From a virus: DNA of 64,000 nt. The stretch spans positions 1 to 64,000 of the IMG/VR virus record IMGVR_UViG_3300028569_002586; one strand, given 5' to 3'. Made by a program: the position numbers and the translations under genes. The notes under the pieces were generated by a model. That model was given only the letters and a program-made list of their open reading frames with translations, did not search any database and was not told the DNA's origin. This document shows positions 1 through 8,035 of this stretch, piece by piece (the first letter of the stretch is position 1; the number at the start of each line of letters is the position of its first letter).

Positions 1-1
1 T

Positions 2-769
2 TTGAGTGGCTTGACTAATTTGGTAGATTTTCGTTGCAAGAACAATCCACTTGGTGGATCAATTCCTAGTTTGAGTGGTTTGAACAATTTGCAAAATTTT
101 CAATGTCAAATAAATTCATTAGTTGGGACCATTCCTGCACTCACAGGTTTTCCAGTGTTAAATACATTTCTGTGCCATGCAAATCAACTCACTGGACCCA
201 TTCCTAGTTTGAATGGCTTGAGTGCCATGCAAGATTTCCGTTGCTGGAGCAATCTGCTCACAAATTATGCAGGTGGTTCTGTTTCCAATACTTTAGGAAA
301 CTTTCAAGCACATAGCAATCAATTGAACCAAAGTGCGGTGGATGCCATATTATCAGCTTTTGATGCCACCACCAGAACCACAGGCACAAGGACTTTGACT
401 CTAAATGCAGGTACTAATGCTGCTCCCAGTTACACAGGAGGAACAACCACCACATCTGCAGGAACCAATTTCTCCAGATCTGGAACTTTGGTAACTGCCA
501 ATGTGACTGGCCATGGTCATCCCAATGGCAGCTTGGTCACCATATCAGGCATCACTGAGACAGCATTTCAAGGCACATTTGTCATAACTGCAGTGAATGC
601 CAATCAATTTCAATACACCACCCAAACATCTGGCACAGTCACAGGTACAGGCACAGCCACCATGAGAAGAACCACAGTAGACTCTGATGGATTCAGATAC
701 TATCAAAATTTGGCTCTAGTTACCAGGTTGGGTGGTTTTCCTTGGGGGGTAAGCATCAATTTCCCATAA
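2..769 (+). CDS. Leucine-rich-repeat tail/adhesin protein, C-terminal part (5' end outside window)
   Basis: The reading frame is open at the left edge, so only the C-terminal 255 residues are present. Residues 1-120 are plant-type LRRs of about 24 residues with the pattern SLxGLxxLxxFxCxxNxLxGxIP, closed by a cap-like segment (QSAVDAILSAF). Residues about 150-225 form a second domain around GHGHPNGSLVTISG and QGTFVITAVNANQFQY, a beta-sandwich pattern I associate with phage tail and fibre proteins. No membrane segment is visible. Such LRR proteins bind other proteins or glycans, so a receptor-binding or virion-surface role is inferred. The small gene at 774 follows after 4 bases and is probably co-transcribed. 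The family call is good; the exact role is not known. Confidence 0.75.
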   Translation: MSGLTNLVDFRCKNNPLGGSIPSLSGLNNLQNFQCQINSLVGTIPALTGFPVLNTFLCHANQLTGPIPSLNGLSAMQDFRCWSNLLTNYAGGSVSNTLGNFQAHSNQLNQSAVDAILSAFDATTRTTGTRTLTLNAGTNAAPSYTGGTTTTSAGTNFSRSGTLVTANVTGHGHPNGSLVTISGITETAFQGTFVITAVNANQFQYTTQTSGTVTGTGTATMRRTTVDSDGFRYYQNLALVTRLGGFPWGVSINFP

Positions 770-773
770 TGTT

Positions 774-974
774 ATGAACACATACACAAAAGCACTAATT
801 GAAGTCGCCCCTGATCAATGGGTGATGCTTTATGAACAACAATCCAAGATCATAACCATGGAGCCTCAACAAGCTGCAGGGTTTTATAATGCAGTGGATG
901 TCTTAGTTGTTGCAGATACTCATGAAGAGCTGGATCAGTACATTGCAGACCATGCATTGATATACCCAGATTAA
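774..974 (+). CDS. Small hypothetical protein (66 aa)
   Basis: This 66-residue acidic protein starts with MNTYTKALIEVAPDQWVMLYEQQ and has no recognised domain, signal peptide or membrane segment. It starts 4 bases after the LRR gene's stop, which suggests translational coupling and perhaps a role as a small fibre-associated or chaperone-like protein; that is context only. No late-promoter octamer lies directly upstream. It ends 10 bases before the displaced tmRNA 3'-end repeat at 984. The open frame, start position and tight spacing support a real gene. Confidence 0.6.
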   Translation: MNTYTKALIEVAPDQWVMLYEQQSKIITMEPQQAAGFYNAVDVLVVADTHEELDQYIADHALIYPD

Positions 975-983
975 CAGGTACCT

Positions 984-1001
984 GGAGGCGGCGGGGTTCG
1001 A
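984..1001 (+). repeat. Displaced copy of the tmRNA 3' end (direct repeat, left copy)
   Basis: GGAGGCGGCGGGGTTCGA occurs here and, identically, at 1652-1669. Read on the minus strand it is half of the T loop, the 3' side of the T stem and the 3' side of the acceptor stem of the tmRNA. In this copy the next minus-strand base (983) gives A, the usual discriminator base. The rest of the tmRNA does not adjoin this copy, so it looks like the original 3' end cut off from the gene by an insertion. Confidence 0.85.
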
Positions 1002-1024
1002 CAATGCTCAAAACTAATCAGCTC

Positions 1025-1032
1025 CATAAATA
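1025..1032 (+). promoter_or_regulatory. Late-type promoter CATAAATA
   Basis: The octamer CATAAATA lies exactly 5 bases before the ATG of the endonuclease gene at 1038. In T4 the late octamer spans -13 to -6, which would place the transcription start on the A of the start codon and make the transcript leaderless. Confidence 0.6.
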
Positions 1033-1037
1033 TCTAT

Positions 1038-1682
1038 ATGGGTGTGACTTACATAGATTTAACATGCAAAAATTGTAGTGAACTGTTTAAAGTAGAAAAG
1101 TGCTACTATAATCATAGAATTAAAAAAAGTAAACTTGTCATGTTTTGCTCTACAAGATGCAATAATGATTCTAGAATACACAAACGAATAAATAAAAAAT
1201 GTAAGTATTGCAGTAAGCTTTTTACTATTAGAGAAAACCAAGAGAAATATTTTTGCTCTCAAAGCTGCTCAGCAACATTTAATAATTGTAATAAAAAATA
1301 TGGTACAAGAGTATCAAAACTCGAAGTATGGGTAAAAGATAGGCTTACAGAATTATATTCTAAATTGAAAATATTATACAATGAAAAAGAGGCTATTAAT
1401 TCAGAGTTAGATATCTATATCCCAGAGTTAAAACTTGCTTTTGAATTAAACGGTATTTTTCATTATGAGCCAATTCACGGTAAAGATTTGCTTAAAAGAA
1501 TAAAAAACAACGATAATAGAAAATTTCAAGCTTGTTTAGAAAAAAATATTGAACTTTGTATTATAGATACAACATCACAGAAAGTTTTTAAAGAAAAATC
1601 TTCTGAAAAATACTTACAGATAATTAAAAATATTATTAATAAAAAACTTGAGGAGGCGGCGGGGTTCGAACCCGCGTCTTGA
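1038..1682 (+). CDS. Zinc-finger, Vsr-like (EDxHD-type) homing endonuclease
   Basis: The 214-residue protein has two Cys-rich zinc-binding motifs (CKNC...CSTRC at 10-41 and CKYC...CSQSC at 55-77) and then a Vsr/EDxHD-like nuclease core. In that core D125 of ELDIYIPEL, E136 of FELNG and H142 are likely catalytic, followed by a conserved Cys-lie region (CLEKNIELCII). Free-standing phage homing endonucleases have this build and cut DNA at a specific target to spread their own gene. It sits between two copies of the tmRNA 3' end. Its last codons (LEEAAGFEPAS) are the antisense reading of the tmRNA acceptor and T arm, and its stop lies inside the tmRNA. The start follows a late-type octamer at the usual 5-base spacing. 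The gene is AT-rich. The exact nuclease subfamily is less sure. Confidence 0.78.
   Translation: MGVTYIDLTCKNCSELFKVEKCYYNHRIKKSKLVMFCSTRCNNDSRIHKRINKKCKYCSKLFTIRENQEKYFCSQSCSATFNNCNKKYGTRVSKLEVWVKDRLTELYSKLKILYNEKEAINSELDIYIPELKLAFELNGIFHYEPIHGKDLLKRIKNNDNRKFQACLEKNIELCIIDTTSQKVFKEKSSEKYLQIIKNIINKKLEEAAGFEPAS
1652..1669 (+). repeat. tmRNA 3'-end direct repeat, functional (right) copy
   Basis: Identical to 984-1001 over 18 bases. This copy is continuous with the rest of the tmRNA, so it restores the T arm and acceptor stem after the insertion. The base that follows on the minus strand (from 1651) gives U instead of A at the discriminator position. Confidence 0.85.
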
Positions 1683-2063
1683 ACAATTTCACTCACAAGC
1701 ACTACAAGTTTATCTTAGTTGAATTTTCATAAGGATTAAACTAAACGAAAAGCCCTTACTGATAACAATTTTGTACACATGATCTATTAATTGTTATAAC
1801 CCAGATCATGCGAAGACCAGTTACACGCTCCATGTTACAGGTCTCAATCTACCATGGAACGCTTGAACTAGTTAAACTAACTCAAGGGTGGCTTCTGCAT
1901 CTTCAAAGCCAGCTGCTGCAAGAATTGCATCAGCCTCTTCTAGACTCATGGCCATGTCGAATGTTTCATCGGCATTTATTGTTGTTTTGCTATTGTTAAA
2001 CTGGCATGCCCCAGTACTTGCCCTCGCAAACTCCATCATTCAATCGATTCCAATTACGCCCCC
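1652..2063 (-). ncRNA. ssrA: tmRNA (ssrA), one-piece form
   Basis: Read on the minus strand, the gene starts GGGGGCG and ends CGCCTCC. These form a perfect 7-bp acceptor stem with a G3-U70 wobble, the alanyl-tRNA-synthetase identity pair of all tmRNAs. The T arm is GCGGG-TTCGAAC-CCCGC. The length of 412 nt suits a one-piece tmRNA. An internal open frame ends at TAA 1872-1874; a likely tag starts at a GCC codon (ADETFDMAMS...) and ends ...ATLELV, about 33 residues. That is much longer than the usual 8-20 and lacks the usual final LAA. The resume codon is inferred. tmRNA rescues stalled ribosomes and tags the unfinished proteins. No CCA is encoded. A sigma70-like promoter lies upstream (2087-2114). 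Confidence 0.88.
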
Positions 2064-2086
2064 AACATTGTAAAAGAACTACAATC

Positions 2087-2114
2087 AATATAACTCAATT
2101 ACTTATAAAGTCAA
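2087..2114 (-). promoter_or_regulatory. Sigma70-like promoter of the tmRNA
   Basis: On the minus strand, TTGACT (2109-2114) is followed after 16 bases by TATATT (2087-2092). Transcription would start about 15-20 bases before the mature tmRNA 5' end at 2063, leaving a short leader for RNase P removal. Unlike the neighbouring late octamers, this would be read by unmodified host polymerase. Confidence 0.5.
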
Positions 2115-2137
2115 CTGTTGATAATAGTAAAATTCAC

Positions 2138-2146
2138 TATAAAATA
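2138..2146 (+). promoter_or_regulatory. Late-type promoter TATAAAATA
   Basis: A late octamer with one extra A, 6 bases before the GTG at 2153. It drives the plus-strand glycan run, diverging from the tmRNA promoter. Confidence 0.45.
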
Positions 2147-2152
2147 ATTACA

Positions 2153-3406
2153 GTGAAAATATTCATATCCATTGCTTCCTACCGTGATCCACAACTGCCC
2201 ATAACTTTAAAAAATTGCTTGCAAAATGCCAAGCATCCCGAAAATCTAAGATTTTCTATTTGTTGGCAGAAAGATGAAACAGAAAACTTGGATGAGTTTA
2301 TTAATGACAAGCGGTTTACTATTATTCCTGTGGATTACAGAAAAGGCGAGGGTACATGCTGGGCTAGAAGCTTGATTCAAGAACATTACAAGAAAGAGCA
2401 GTATTACATGCAATTGGACAGTCACCACCGTTTTGAGAAACATTGGGATGAGACCTGCATTGGCATGATCAAAGATTTGCAAAAAGCTGGTTACAAGAAA
2501 CCCTTGCTGACTGCTTATATCCCTAGCTTTGATCCAGACAATGACCCTGCTGCAAGAATACATGTGCCATGGAAAATGAACTTTGATAGGTTTATTCCAG
2601 AAGGTGCAGTATTTTTCTTGCCTGCATCCATAGACAATTTTAAAGAATTGTCTCAGCCTGTGCCTGCAAGGTTTCTCTCAGCTCACTTCATCTTCACTCT
2701 GGGCAAATGGTGCAAAGAAGTGCCTTATGATCCTTATTATTACTTCCATGGTGAGGAGATCAATCTGGCTGTCAGGTCTTATACCTGGGGCTATGACTTG
2801 TTTCACCCTCACAAGGCAGTTGCTTGGCATGAATACACTAGAAAAGGCAGAACCAAGCATTGGGATGACGACAAGGAATGGCACATACGCAACAATGCAT
2901 CACACTTGAGAAACAGAAAACTGTTTGGCATGGATGGTGAAAAGAAGGACGTTGACTTTGGCAAGTATGATTTTGGTACCAAGAGATCATTGGCAGATTA
3001 TGAGAGGTATGCTGGTCTGTCCTTTGCAAAGAGAGCAGTGCAGAGATACACCATTGACAACAACAATCCACCCAATCCTGACAACTTCAAGAGTCAGGCA
3101 GAGTATGAGACCTCATTCTTGAAAATATTCAAGCATTGCATTGATATTGGATTGGCACAAGTGCCTGAAACTGATTATGACTTCTGGTGTGTGGCATTCA
3201 AAGACAAAGATGGCAAAGATGTGTACAGAAAAGATGCTGATAAAGATGAAATTGTGAGAATGAAGAATGATCCAGACAACTACTGCAAAGTGTGGAGAGA
3301 GTTCAATGCAGAAGAGTTGCCTGTGAGCTGGATTGTGTGGCCTCACAGCATAAGCAAAGGCTGGGCAGAGCCCATTACTGGTCAACTCAACAATGTGATA
3401 AGCTAA
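2153..3406 (+). CDS. GlcNAc-transferase-like glycosyltransferase (PF11397 type)
   Basis: The protein begins VKIFISIASYRDPQLP and has QLDSHHRF near residues 87-94, both hallmarks of the Skp1-type UDP-GlcNAc transferase family (GT-A fold); DSH is the likely metal and nucleotide site. It probably moves GlcNAc or a related sugar from a nucleotide donor to a protein or glycan in the cytoplasm. The GTG at 2153 is chosen because it begins the conserved core and follows a late octamer. A longer frame reaches 2006, but that part overlaps the tmRNA and has no family-like sequence. It is the first gene of a run of five; the next ATG (3407) directly follows its stop. Confidence 0.82.
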   Translation: MKIFISIASYRDPQLPITLKNCLQNAKHPENLRFSICWQKDETENLDEFINDKRFTIIPVDYRKGEGTCWARSLIQEHYKKEQYYMQLDSHHRFEKHWDETCIGMIKDLQKAGYKKPLLTAYIPSFDPDNDPAARIHVPWKMNFDRFIPEGAVFFLPASIDNFKELSQPVPARFLSAHFIFTLGKWCKEVPYDPYYYFHGEEINLAVRSYTWGYDLFHPHKAVAWHEYTRKGRTKHWDDDKEWHIRNNASHLRNRKLFGMDGEKKDVDFGKYDFGTKRSLADYERYAGLSFAKRAVQRYTIDNNNPPNPDNFKSQAEYETSFLKIFKHCIDIGLAQVPETDYDFWCVAFKDKDGKDVYRKDADKDEIVRMKNDPDNYCKVWREFNAEELPVSWIVWPHSISKGWAEPITGQLNNVIS

Positions 3407-4096
3407 ATGAATAGCTTTGCAAAAGAAGTTATCAAAAGAGCTTATGAGCTCAAAACAACTTCTGTTGCATGGAGAACCACCAGTTTGACTGGAGATGATC
3501 ATACGTTCAGGCGTTCTAAACCTGCTCCTTTTTTAAAGTTCTTGTATGGCATTAACAAGGACTATCCTTTTAAGAATATTGTTGAAATTGGATCTAACCG
3601 TTATGCTGTGACACAAAAATGTGTAGATTACTTCTTCCAGGAGCATCATGCCACAGAAGCACCTGCTTGCTGTGCAGATGGTCACTCCACATATTTCTTC
3701 AGTCTATTTGGTGGCAATGTACACACAGTGGACATAGATGTCAGTAGAATTGATTCTATCAATCATTGCTACCAGCATTTAAACCAGCAAGTTCCTTGTA
3801 ACCTTCACATACACATACCCAAAGATGGTATTGAGTTTTTAAATGAATTTAATGAGTCTATTGATTTGTTATTCCTTGATGGTTGGGATGTGGGTACACA
3901 TGACTATGCAGAGAATCATTTGCTAGCTTACCGCGCTGCTAAGGATAAGCTATCAGAAAATTGCATAATTGGCATAGATGACACAGATTTCACTGGTGAA
4001 GTGTCAGGTAAAGATAAATTATTAGGTGCAGCTCTTATTGAAGAAGGTTATGTACCATTCATCAAAGGAAGACAAGCACTCTTCATAAAGGTTTAA
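3407..4096 (+). CDS. Class I SAM-dependent methyltransferase-like protein
   Basis: In this 229-residue protein, VEIGS (59-63), HTVDID (106-111), LLFLDGW (154-160) and IGIDDTD (188-194) match the ordered motifs of class I methyltransferases of the small-molecule O-methyltransferase / cephalosporin-hydroxylase-like group. VEIGS would bind S-adenosylmethionine. The acceptor is not visible from sequence; its position inside a glycosyltransferase run suggests a sugar or glycan. The ATG follows the previous stop without a gap and the next gene starts one base after its own stop, so coupled translation is likely. Confidence 0.7.
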   Translation: MNSFAKEVIKRAYELKTTSVAWRTTSLTGDDHTFRRSKPAPFLKFLYGINKDYPFKNIVEIGSNRYAVTQKCVDYFFQEHHATEAPACCADGHSTYFFSLFGGNVHTVDIDVSRIDSINHCYQHLNQQVPCNLHIHIPKDGIEFLNEFNESIDLLFLDGWDVGTHDYAENHLLAYRAAKDKLSENCIIGIDDTDFTGEVSGKDKLLGAALIEEGYVPFIKGRQALFIKV

Positions 4097-4097
4097 T

Positions 4098-5273
4098 ATG
4101 TTAAAGATATCCATAGGTGATATTTTAGATAGACTGTCTATTTGCAAGTTAAAGTCAGATCGTACTGACATAGACTGCTCCAAAGAGATAAACATGCTTC
4201 AACAAGAAGTTAGCAATTATCCTGACACTTCAAGTTACTTGGAAAGGTTATACCAGATCAACGGTGAAATATGGAACTTAGAATCTGACATTAGAAAAGA
4301 AAAAGAAGCAACACTGGGCTTAGAAGAGGTTGGCAGAAGAGCAATACGCATCCGACAATTTAATAATCAAAGAGTCAGTATTAAAAATGAGATTAACTCA
4401 AAATTTAATGAAGGTTTTATTGAAACAAAAATAAATCATGGCAGCCAGCCATCAATTGAAGCAGTTGTTTCACTCAGCACAGTGCCTGAGAGATTGGTCC
4501 ATGACAGTGATGACGGTCTCAAGCTTGTGCTACAATCTCTATGTGAACAGACCTTTAAAAACTATGAAGTGCATTTCAATGTGCCTCATGTGTACAAGCC
4601 CACATGTGCACCTTACAATCTGCCTGATTGGCTGCCTGCATATCAATTAAAGTACCCGCATTTGAAGGTTTTTAGAACAGAAGATTATGGGCCACCTACC
4701 AAACTGCTGCCCACATTGCACAGAATTACCAACTCTGACACAGTCATCATAATCATTGATGATGATCTGGTGTACCATGAAGAACTTGTGCAAGAGCATA
4801 TCAATCACCACAAAAATATTCCTGGAGGTGTGTTTGGCTATGATGGGCGTACTAACTGTAATGCTCAACAACATGGTGATCTAAGAGATAGCTGGGTAGT
4901 ATGTGTGACTGTACCCACATGCACTCACATGGTGCAGCACTATAAATCTGTATCTTATAAAAGAAGTTACTTTGAGCAAGACTTCTTTGATGATTTTGTA
5001 GGTAAAACAAGGTCTGATGATGTGTTGGTCTCTTATTACTTCAGAACAAAGAAAAGACCTTTAATTATCATGCCCTATGAAAAGGATAACCATCTATATG
5101 ATACTTTTGAAAAATGGAATGCAAATCAGGGTGTTGTTGCTTTTCCTATTGTTCGTTATGCAAATAGCCCCATGAACACTGGTTGTAATAATGAGACATT
5201 TCTGCAGCAAGAACAAAGATTTTTTGTACCACCTATTTTTAATGAATGGTTAGTCAAGGCATTGAGCAGTTAA
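4098..5273 (+). CDS. DUF6165 domain fused to a GT-A glycosyltransferase
   Basis: Residues 1-110 match DUF6165 (MLKISIGDILDRLSICKLKS at the start, ...RQFNNQRVSIKNEIN at the end), a helical, coiled-coil-prone domain often found beside glycan genes. Residues about 120-391 are glycosyltransferase-like: VVSLSTVPER (123-132), DYGPPTKLLP (196-205) and IIIIDDDLVY (217-226), where the DDD should bind the metal and nucleotide sugar. The fusion suggests the DUF targets or organises the enzyme. It sits between two methyltransferases in the run. The family is good; donor and acceptor are unknown. Confidence 0.75.
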   Translation: MLKISIGDILDRLSICKLKSDRTDIDCSKEINMLQQEVSNYPDTSSYLERLYQINGEIWNLESDIRKEKEATLGLEEVGRRAIRIRQFNNQRVSIKNEINSKFNEGFIETKINHGSQPSIEAVVSLSTVPERLVHDSDDGLKLVLQSLCEQTFKNYEVHFNVPHVYKPTCAPYNLPDWLPAYQLKYPHLKVFRTEDYGPPTKLLPTLHRITNSDTVIIIIDDDLVYHEELVQEHINHHKNIPGGVFGYDGRTNCNAQQHGDLRDSWVVCVTVPTCTHMVQHYKSVSYKRSYFEQDFFDDFVGKTRSDDVLVSYYFRTKKRPLIIMPYEKDNHLYDTFEKWNANQGVVAFPIVRYANSPMNTGCNNETFLQQEQRFFVPPIFNEWLVKALSS

Positions 5274-5274
5274 T

Positions 5275-5964
5275 ATGTATCATGATTTAATTAAGAAATG
5301 GGATGAGCATCATTGTGCCCAGCATGTCAACAACTTGGCATGGAGCATTTCAGATTTTTTTAAACACAATGATGTAAATGAAATATCTTATATTGATGTT
5401 GGTGCTAATGTAGGCAAGGTGTATGATCTGCTTGCTGGGTTGATGACAGTTCAAAATGCATATTTTTTTGAAGCTAGTCCACTACTGTATGGTTACCTGC
5501 AAGAAAAATATAAAGACAACACCTCCATTGTCATGCATAATTATGCCATATCCAATACAGACTCTGAAGTCTGTTTTGATGAGTCATCAATGATACATCA
5601 ATTTCAAAATAATATTGAAAATTTAAATTTAGGGTTGTCCAAGATAACACACCATAGTGATGTAAGAGTAAGAGCAAGAAAAATTTCATCACTACTGCAA
5701 GAACTACCAGGTGCATTTGAATGTAAATTTATTAAGATTGATACAGAGAGCATGGATCTGCATATTTTGCAAGATCTTGTTAGCATTATAACCAAGTTCA
5801 AGACATTACCAGTTATTGAATTTGAAAAAAACTATAATGGTAATAATATAACAGATGAACAAGCTCAAGAAATTCTTAACTTGTATTGCCATGCAGGATA
5901 CAAGCCATTGAATATTCATGAATGTCATGGAGATGGGTTATTGATACCAGAATTCTATAAATGA
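5275..5964 (+). CDS. FkbM-type SAM-dependent methyltransferase
   Basis: This 229-residue protein carries YIDVGANVGK (39-48), FEASP (65-69) and KFIKIDTESMDLHIL (151-165), the motif set of FkbM methyltransferases, which usually O-methylate sugars or natural products. In a glycosyltransferase run it probably caps or modifies a transferred sugar. It starts one base after the preceding stop and overlaps the next ATG by 4 bases (ATGA), typical of coupled genes. No membrane or signal segments are seen. Confidence 0.8.
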   Translation: MYHDLIKKWDEHHCAQHVNNLAWSISDFFKHNDVNEISYIDVGANVGKVYDLLAGLMTVQNAYFFEASPLLYGYLQEKYKDNTSIVMHNYAISNTDSEVCFDESSMIHQFQNNIENLNLGLSKITHHSDVRVRARKISSLLQELPGAFECKFIKIDTESMDLHILQDLVSIITKFKTLPVIEFEKNYNGNNITDEQAQEILNLYCHAGYKPLNIHECHGDGLLIPEFYK

Positions 5965-7652
5965 AAAAGAATACTACAATAGTAACAGGCATTTGGAATT
6001 TAGGACGTGAAAATGCAGGTGAAGGATTCAAGAGACCTTTCAGCCATTACATTGAACGATTCAAGGACCTGTTAAGTGCTTTACATGAATACAAAGTGGT
6101 TGTGTACATTGAAGAAGAGCACAAGGATCTAGTCAAAAGCTTCTGCAATCCTGACAATACTATTATAAGAATCAAAGAAACAGATAGCTTTAAAACATCA
6201 TTTCCCTTTTACCAACAAGTACAAGACATTAGACACAATTGTGAATGGTACAGTCAGGCTGAGTGGCTAAGGAACAGTACTCAAGCCACTTTGGAGCTTT
6301 ATAATCCCTTGGTAATGAGCAAGATGTTCTTGCTTCATGATGAAAAGATCATGAACCCTTTCAATACAGACTATTTCTATTGGTTGGATGGTGGCATAAC
6401 CTCCACAGTGCATCCTGGTTATTTTTACAAGGATAATGTGCTATCTAAGCTAGATGATTTGGTTAAAAAGTTCATGTTCATCACTTTCCCATATCTTGCA
6501 TGCTCTGAGATTCATGGGTTTAAAAGAGATAAGATGGAAGAGTTAGCAGGAGAAAAAGTAGAACATGTTTGCAGAGGTGGGTTCTTTGGTGGTCACAAGA
6601 AAGATATCTCAGAAATTAATGCAAAGTATTATGACTTGTTGCACAACACAATAAGCCAGGGGTACATGGGTACAGAAGAGAGTTTGTTTACTGTCTTGAC
6701 ATACAAATACCCAGAATTGTTTCAATTGTACAAGCTCACTGAAGATCAGAGTGGAATCATAAGCCACTTCTTTGAGGATTTAAAGAACGATGCAGCTAAT
6801 ATTGAAGATTTGCAACCAATAGAGCAAAATACTGTTGTGGAGAGTATTCCAGGTAACAAAGTATGTGGTTATGTCATCACGTTTAATTCTATTAAACAGT
6901 TAGCAGCCATATATGAAAGCTGGAAAGATTTTGGTTTTGAAGCATTCTATGTTTTTGATAACAGTAATGATGAATCAATTATTGCACAGAATATTGAATT
7001 TTGTCAAGCTAACAATTTAGAGAGAATTGTCAGTGACAAAGGTAATATAGGTATATGCGGTGGCAGGCAATATGTTGCAGAGCATTTTGCTAGCACAGAA
7101 TATGATTATTATATTTTTATTGAAGATGACATGTTTTTAAATAAAAGTGATAAAACACTTTGCAGGAATGGATTCAGTGCTCATATTCATGATCTAAAAA
7201 CAAAGCTAATAAAGATCATGCAAAAAGAGAAGTTTGATTTCTTAAAATTATCTTTTACAGAATTTTTTGGTGACAACAAAACACAATGGGCTTGGTATAA
7301 TGTGCCTCAAGTTGTGAGAGAAAGGTTTTGGCCAGGTAAGATTAGATTGCCTGAAATAGGAATAGATCCTAATGCACCCAAAACAAATTTTAAAAATATA
7401 GATATAATGGATGGGTTGCCCTATATTACCGGTGAAGTGTATTATTGCAATTGGCCTCAAATAGTTTCCAAGCCAGGTAATGAGAAGATGTTTTTAAATA
7501 CTAAATGGTCGCATCCCTACGAGCAGACGTGGATGAGCTTTATGTATCAGGAGACCATGGAAGGTGATCTTAAACCAGGCTTGTTATTAGCATCACCAAT
7601 TACACATGACAGGTTTGATTTCTATAAAGGTGATTTGAGAAGAGAAAATTAA
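5961..7652 (+). CDS. HtrL/YibB-like domain fused to a second glycosyltransferase domain
   Basis: The 563-residue protein has two parts. Residues 1 to about 270 resemble the HtrL/YibB family (TTIVTGIWNLGR at the start, YWLDGGI and GGFFGGHK further on), found in LPS and capsule loci. From about 297 a second, GT2-like domain begins (VCGYVITFNS, then a YIFIEDDMFLN metal site near 385). This suggests a bifunctional enzyme adding two sugars in sequence. The start overlaps the FkbM gene by 4 bases. It ends the plus-strand run, and its stop overlaps the convergent gene at 7649 by 4 bases. Substrates cannot be named. Confidence 0.75.
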   Translation: MKKNTTIVTGIWNLGRENAGEGFKRPFSHYIERFKDLLSALHEYKVVVYIEEEHKDLVKSFCNPDNTIIRIKETDSFKTSFPFYQQVQDIRHNCEWYSQAEWLRNSTQATLELYNPLVMSKMFLLHDEKIMNPFNTDYFYWLDGGITSTVHPGYFYKDNVLSKLDDLVKKFMFITFPYLACSEIHGFKRDKMEELAGEKVEHVCRGGFFGGHKKDISEINAKYYDLLHNTISQGYMGTEESLFTVLTYKYPELFQLYKLTEDQSGIISHFFEDLKNDAANIEDLQPIEQNTVVESIPGNKVCGYVITFNSIKQLAAIYESWKDFGFEAFYVFDNSNDESIIAQNIEFCQANNLERIVSDKGNIGICGGRQYVAEHFASTEYDYYIFIEDDMFLNKSDKTLCRNGFSAHIHDLKTKLIKIMQKEKFDFLKLSFTEFFGDNKTQWAWYNVPQVVRERFWPGKIRLPEIGIDPNAPKTNFKNIDIMDGLPYITGEVYYCNWPQIVSKPGNEKMFLNTKWSHPYEQTWMSFMYQETMEGDLKPGLLLASPITHDRFDFYKGDLRREN

Positions 7653-8008
7653 CTCAAGGTGAGCAGGTATTTGAGTTGGTTGATTTCAGCTAGCATTTCA
7701 TCCCGGATATTAAGCAGCTCACTGTCTTTAACATCATCAAATTCCTGATTTAAATTGATTAAAAATTCTATGATACTCTCCAGATACTCATGATACTCTC
7801 CATCAAAATTTTCTAGCACAACATTGTATTTAATTTTTGCTCTGGGCACACCATATTTACCAGAATATACTTCAACAAAGTGATCAATTAGAACACCCAA
7901 GTTTTCATATGCTTTGCCAAAGGCTTTGTGCTGTGCGTAAGTCTTTGATTGCCAATGAAATATTCTTAACTGTTCTTGCAAGGAGATGAAGGGTGTTATT
8001 AATTTCAT
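7649..8008 (-). CDS. DUF5856-like small helical phage protein
   Basis: This 119-residue protein starts MKLITPFISLQEQLRIFHWQ and continues with AFGKAYENLGVLIDHFVEVY. This resembles a conserved small protein of T4-like cyanophages (DUF5856) with a ferritin/Dps-like helical look; the HWQ...H...D...E spacing could bind metal, but this is not shown. A Shine-Dalgarno-like GGAAG precedes the ATG. It converges with the glycan run. Confidence 0.65.
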   Translation of the reverse strand: MKLITPFISLQEQLRIFHWQSKTYAQHKAFGKAYENLGVLIDHFVEVYSGKYGVPRAKIKYNVVLENFDGEYHEYLESIIEFLINLNQEFDDVKDSELLNIRDEMLAEINQLKYLLTLS

Positions 8009-8035
8009 ATTTCTTCCGAATAATCTTGAAGTACT

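Noticed and set aside
984-1682. A self-splicing intron in the tmRNA
   Set aside because: The right repeat copy already completes the T arm and acceptor, and the left copy duplicates rather than continues the RNA; the endonuclease is also on the opposite strand. Insertion with end replacement fits better.
1808-2073. Small plus-strand frames of about 60 codons
   Set aside because: They lie inside the tmRNA on the opposite strand; the RNA structure explains the sequence.
2006-2152. Longer start for the GlcNAc-transferase gene
   Set aside because: The extra segment overlaps the tmRNA 5' end and its promoter and has no family-like residues; GTG 2153 follows a late octamer.
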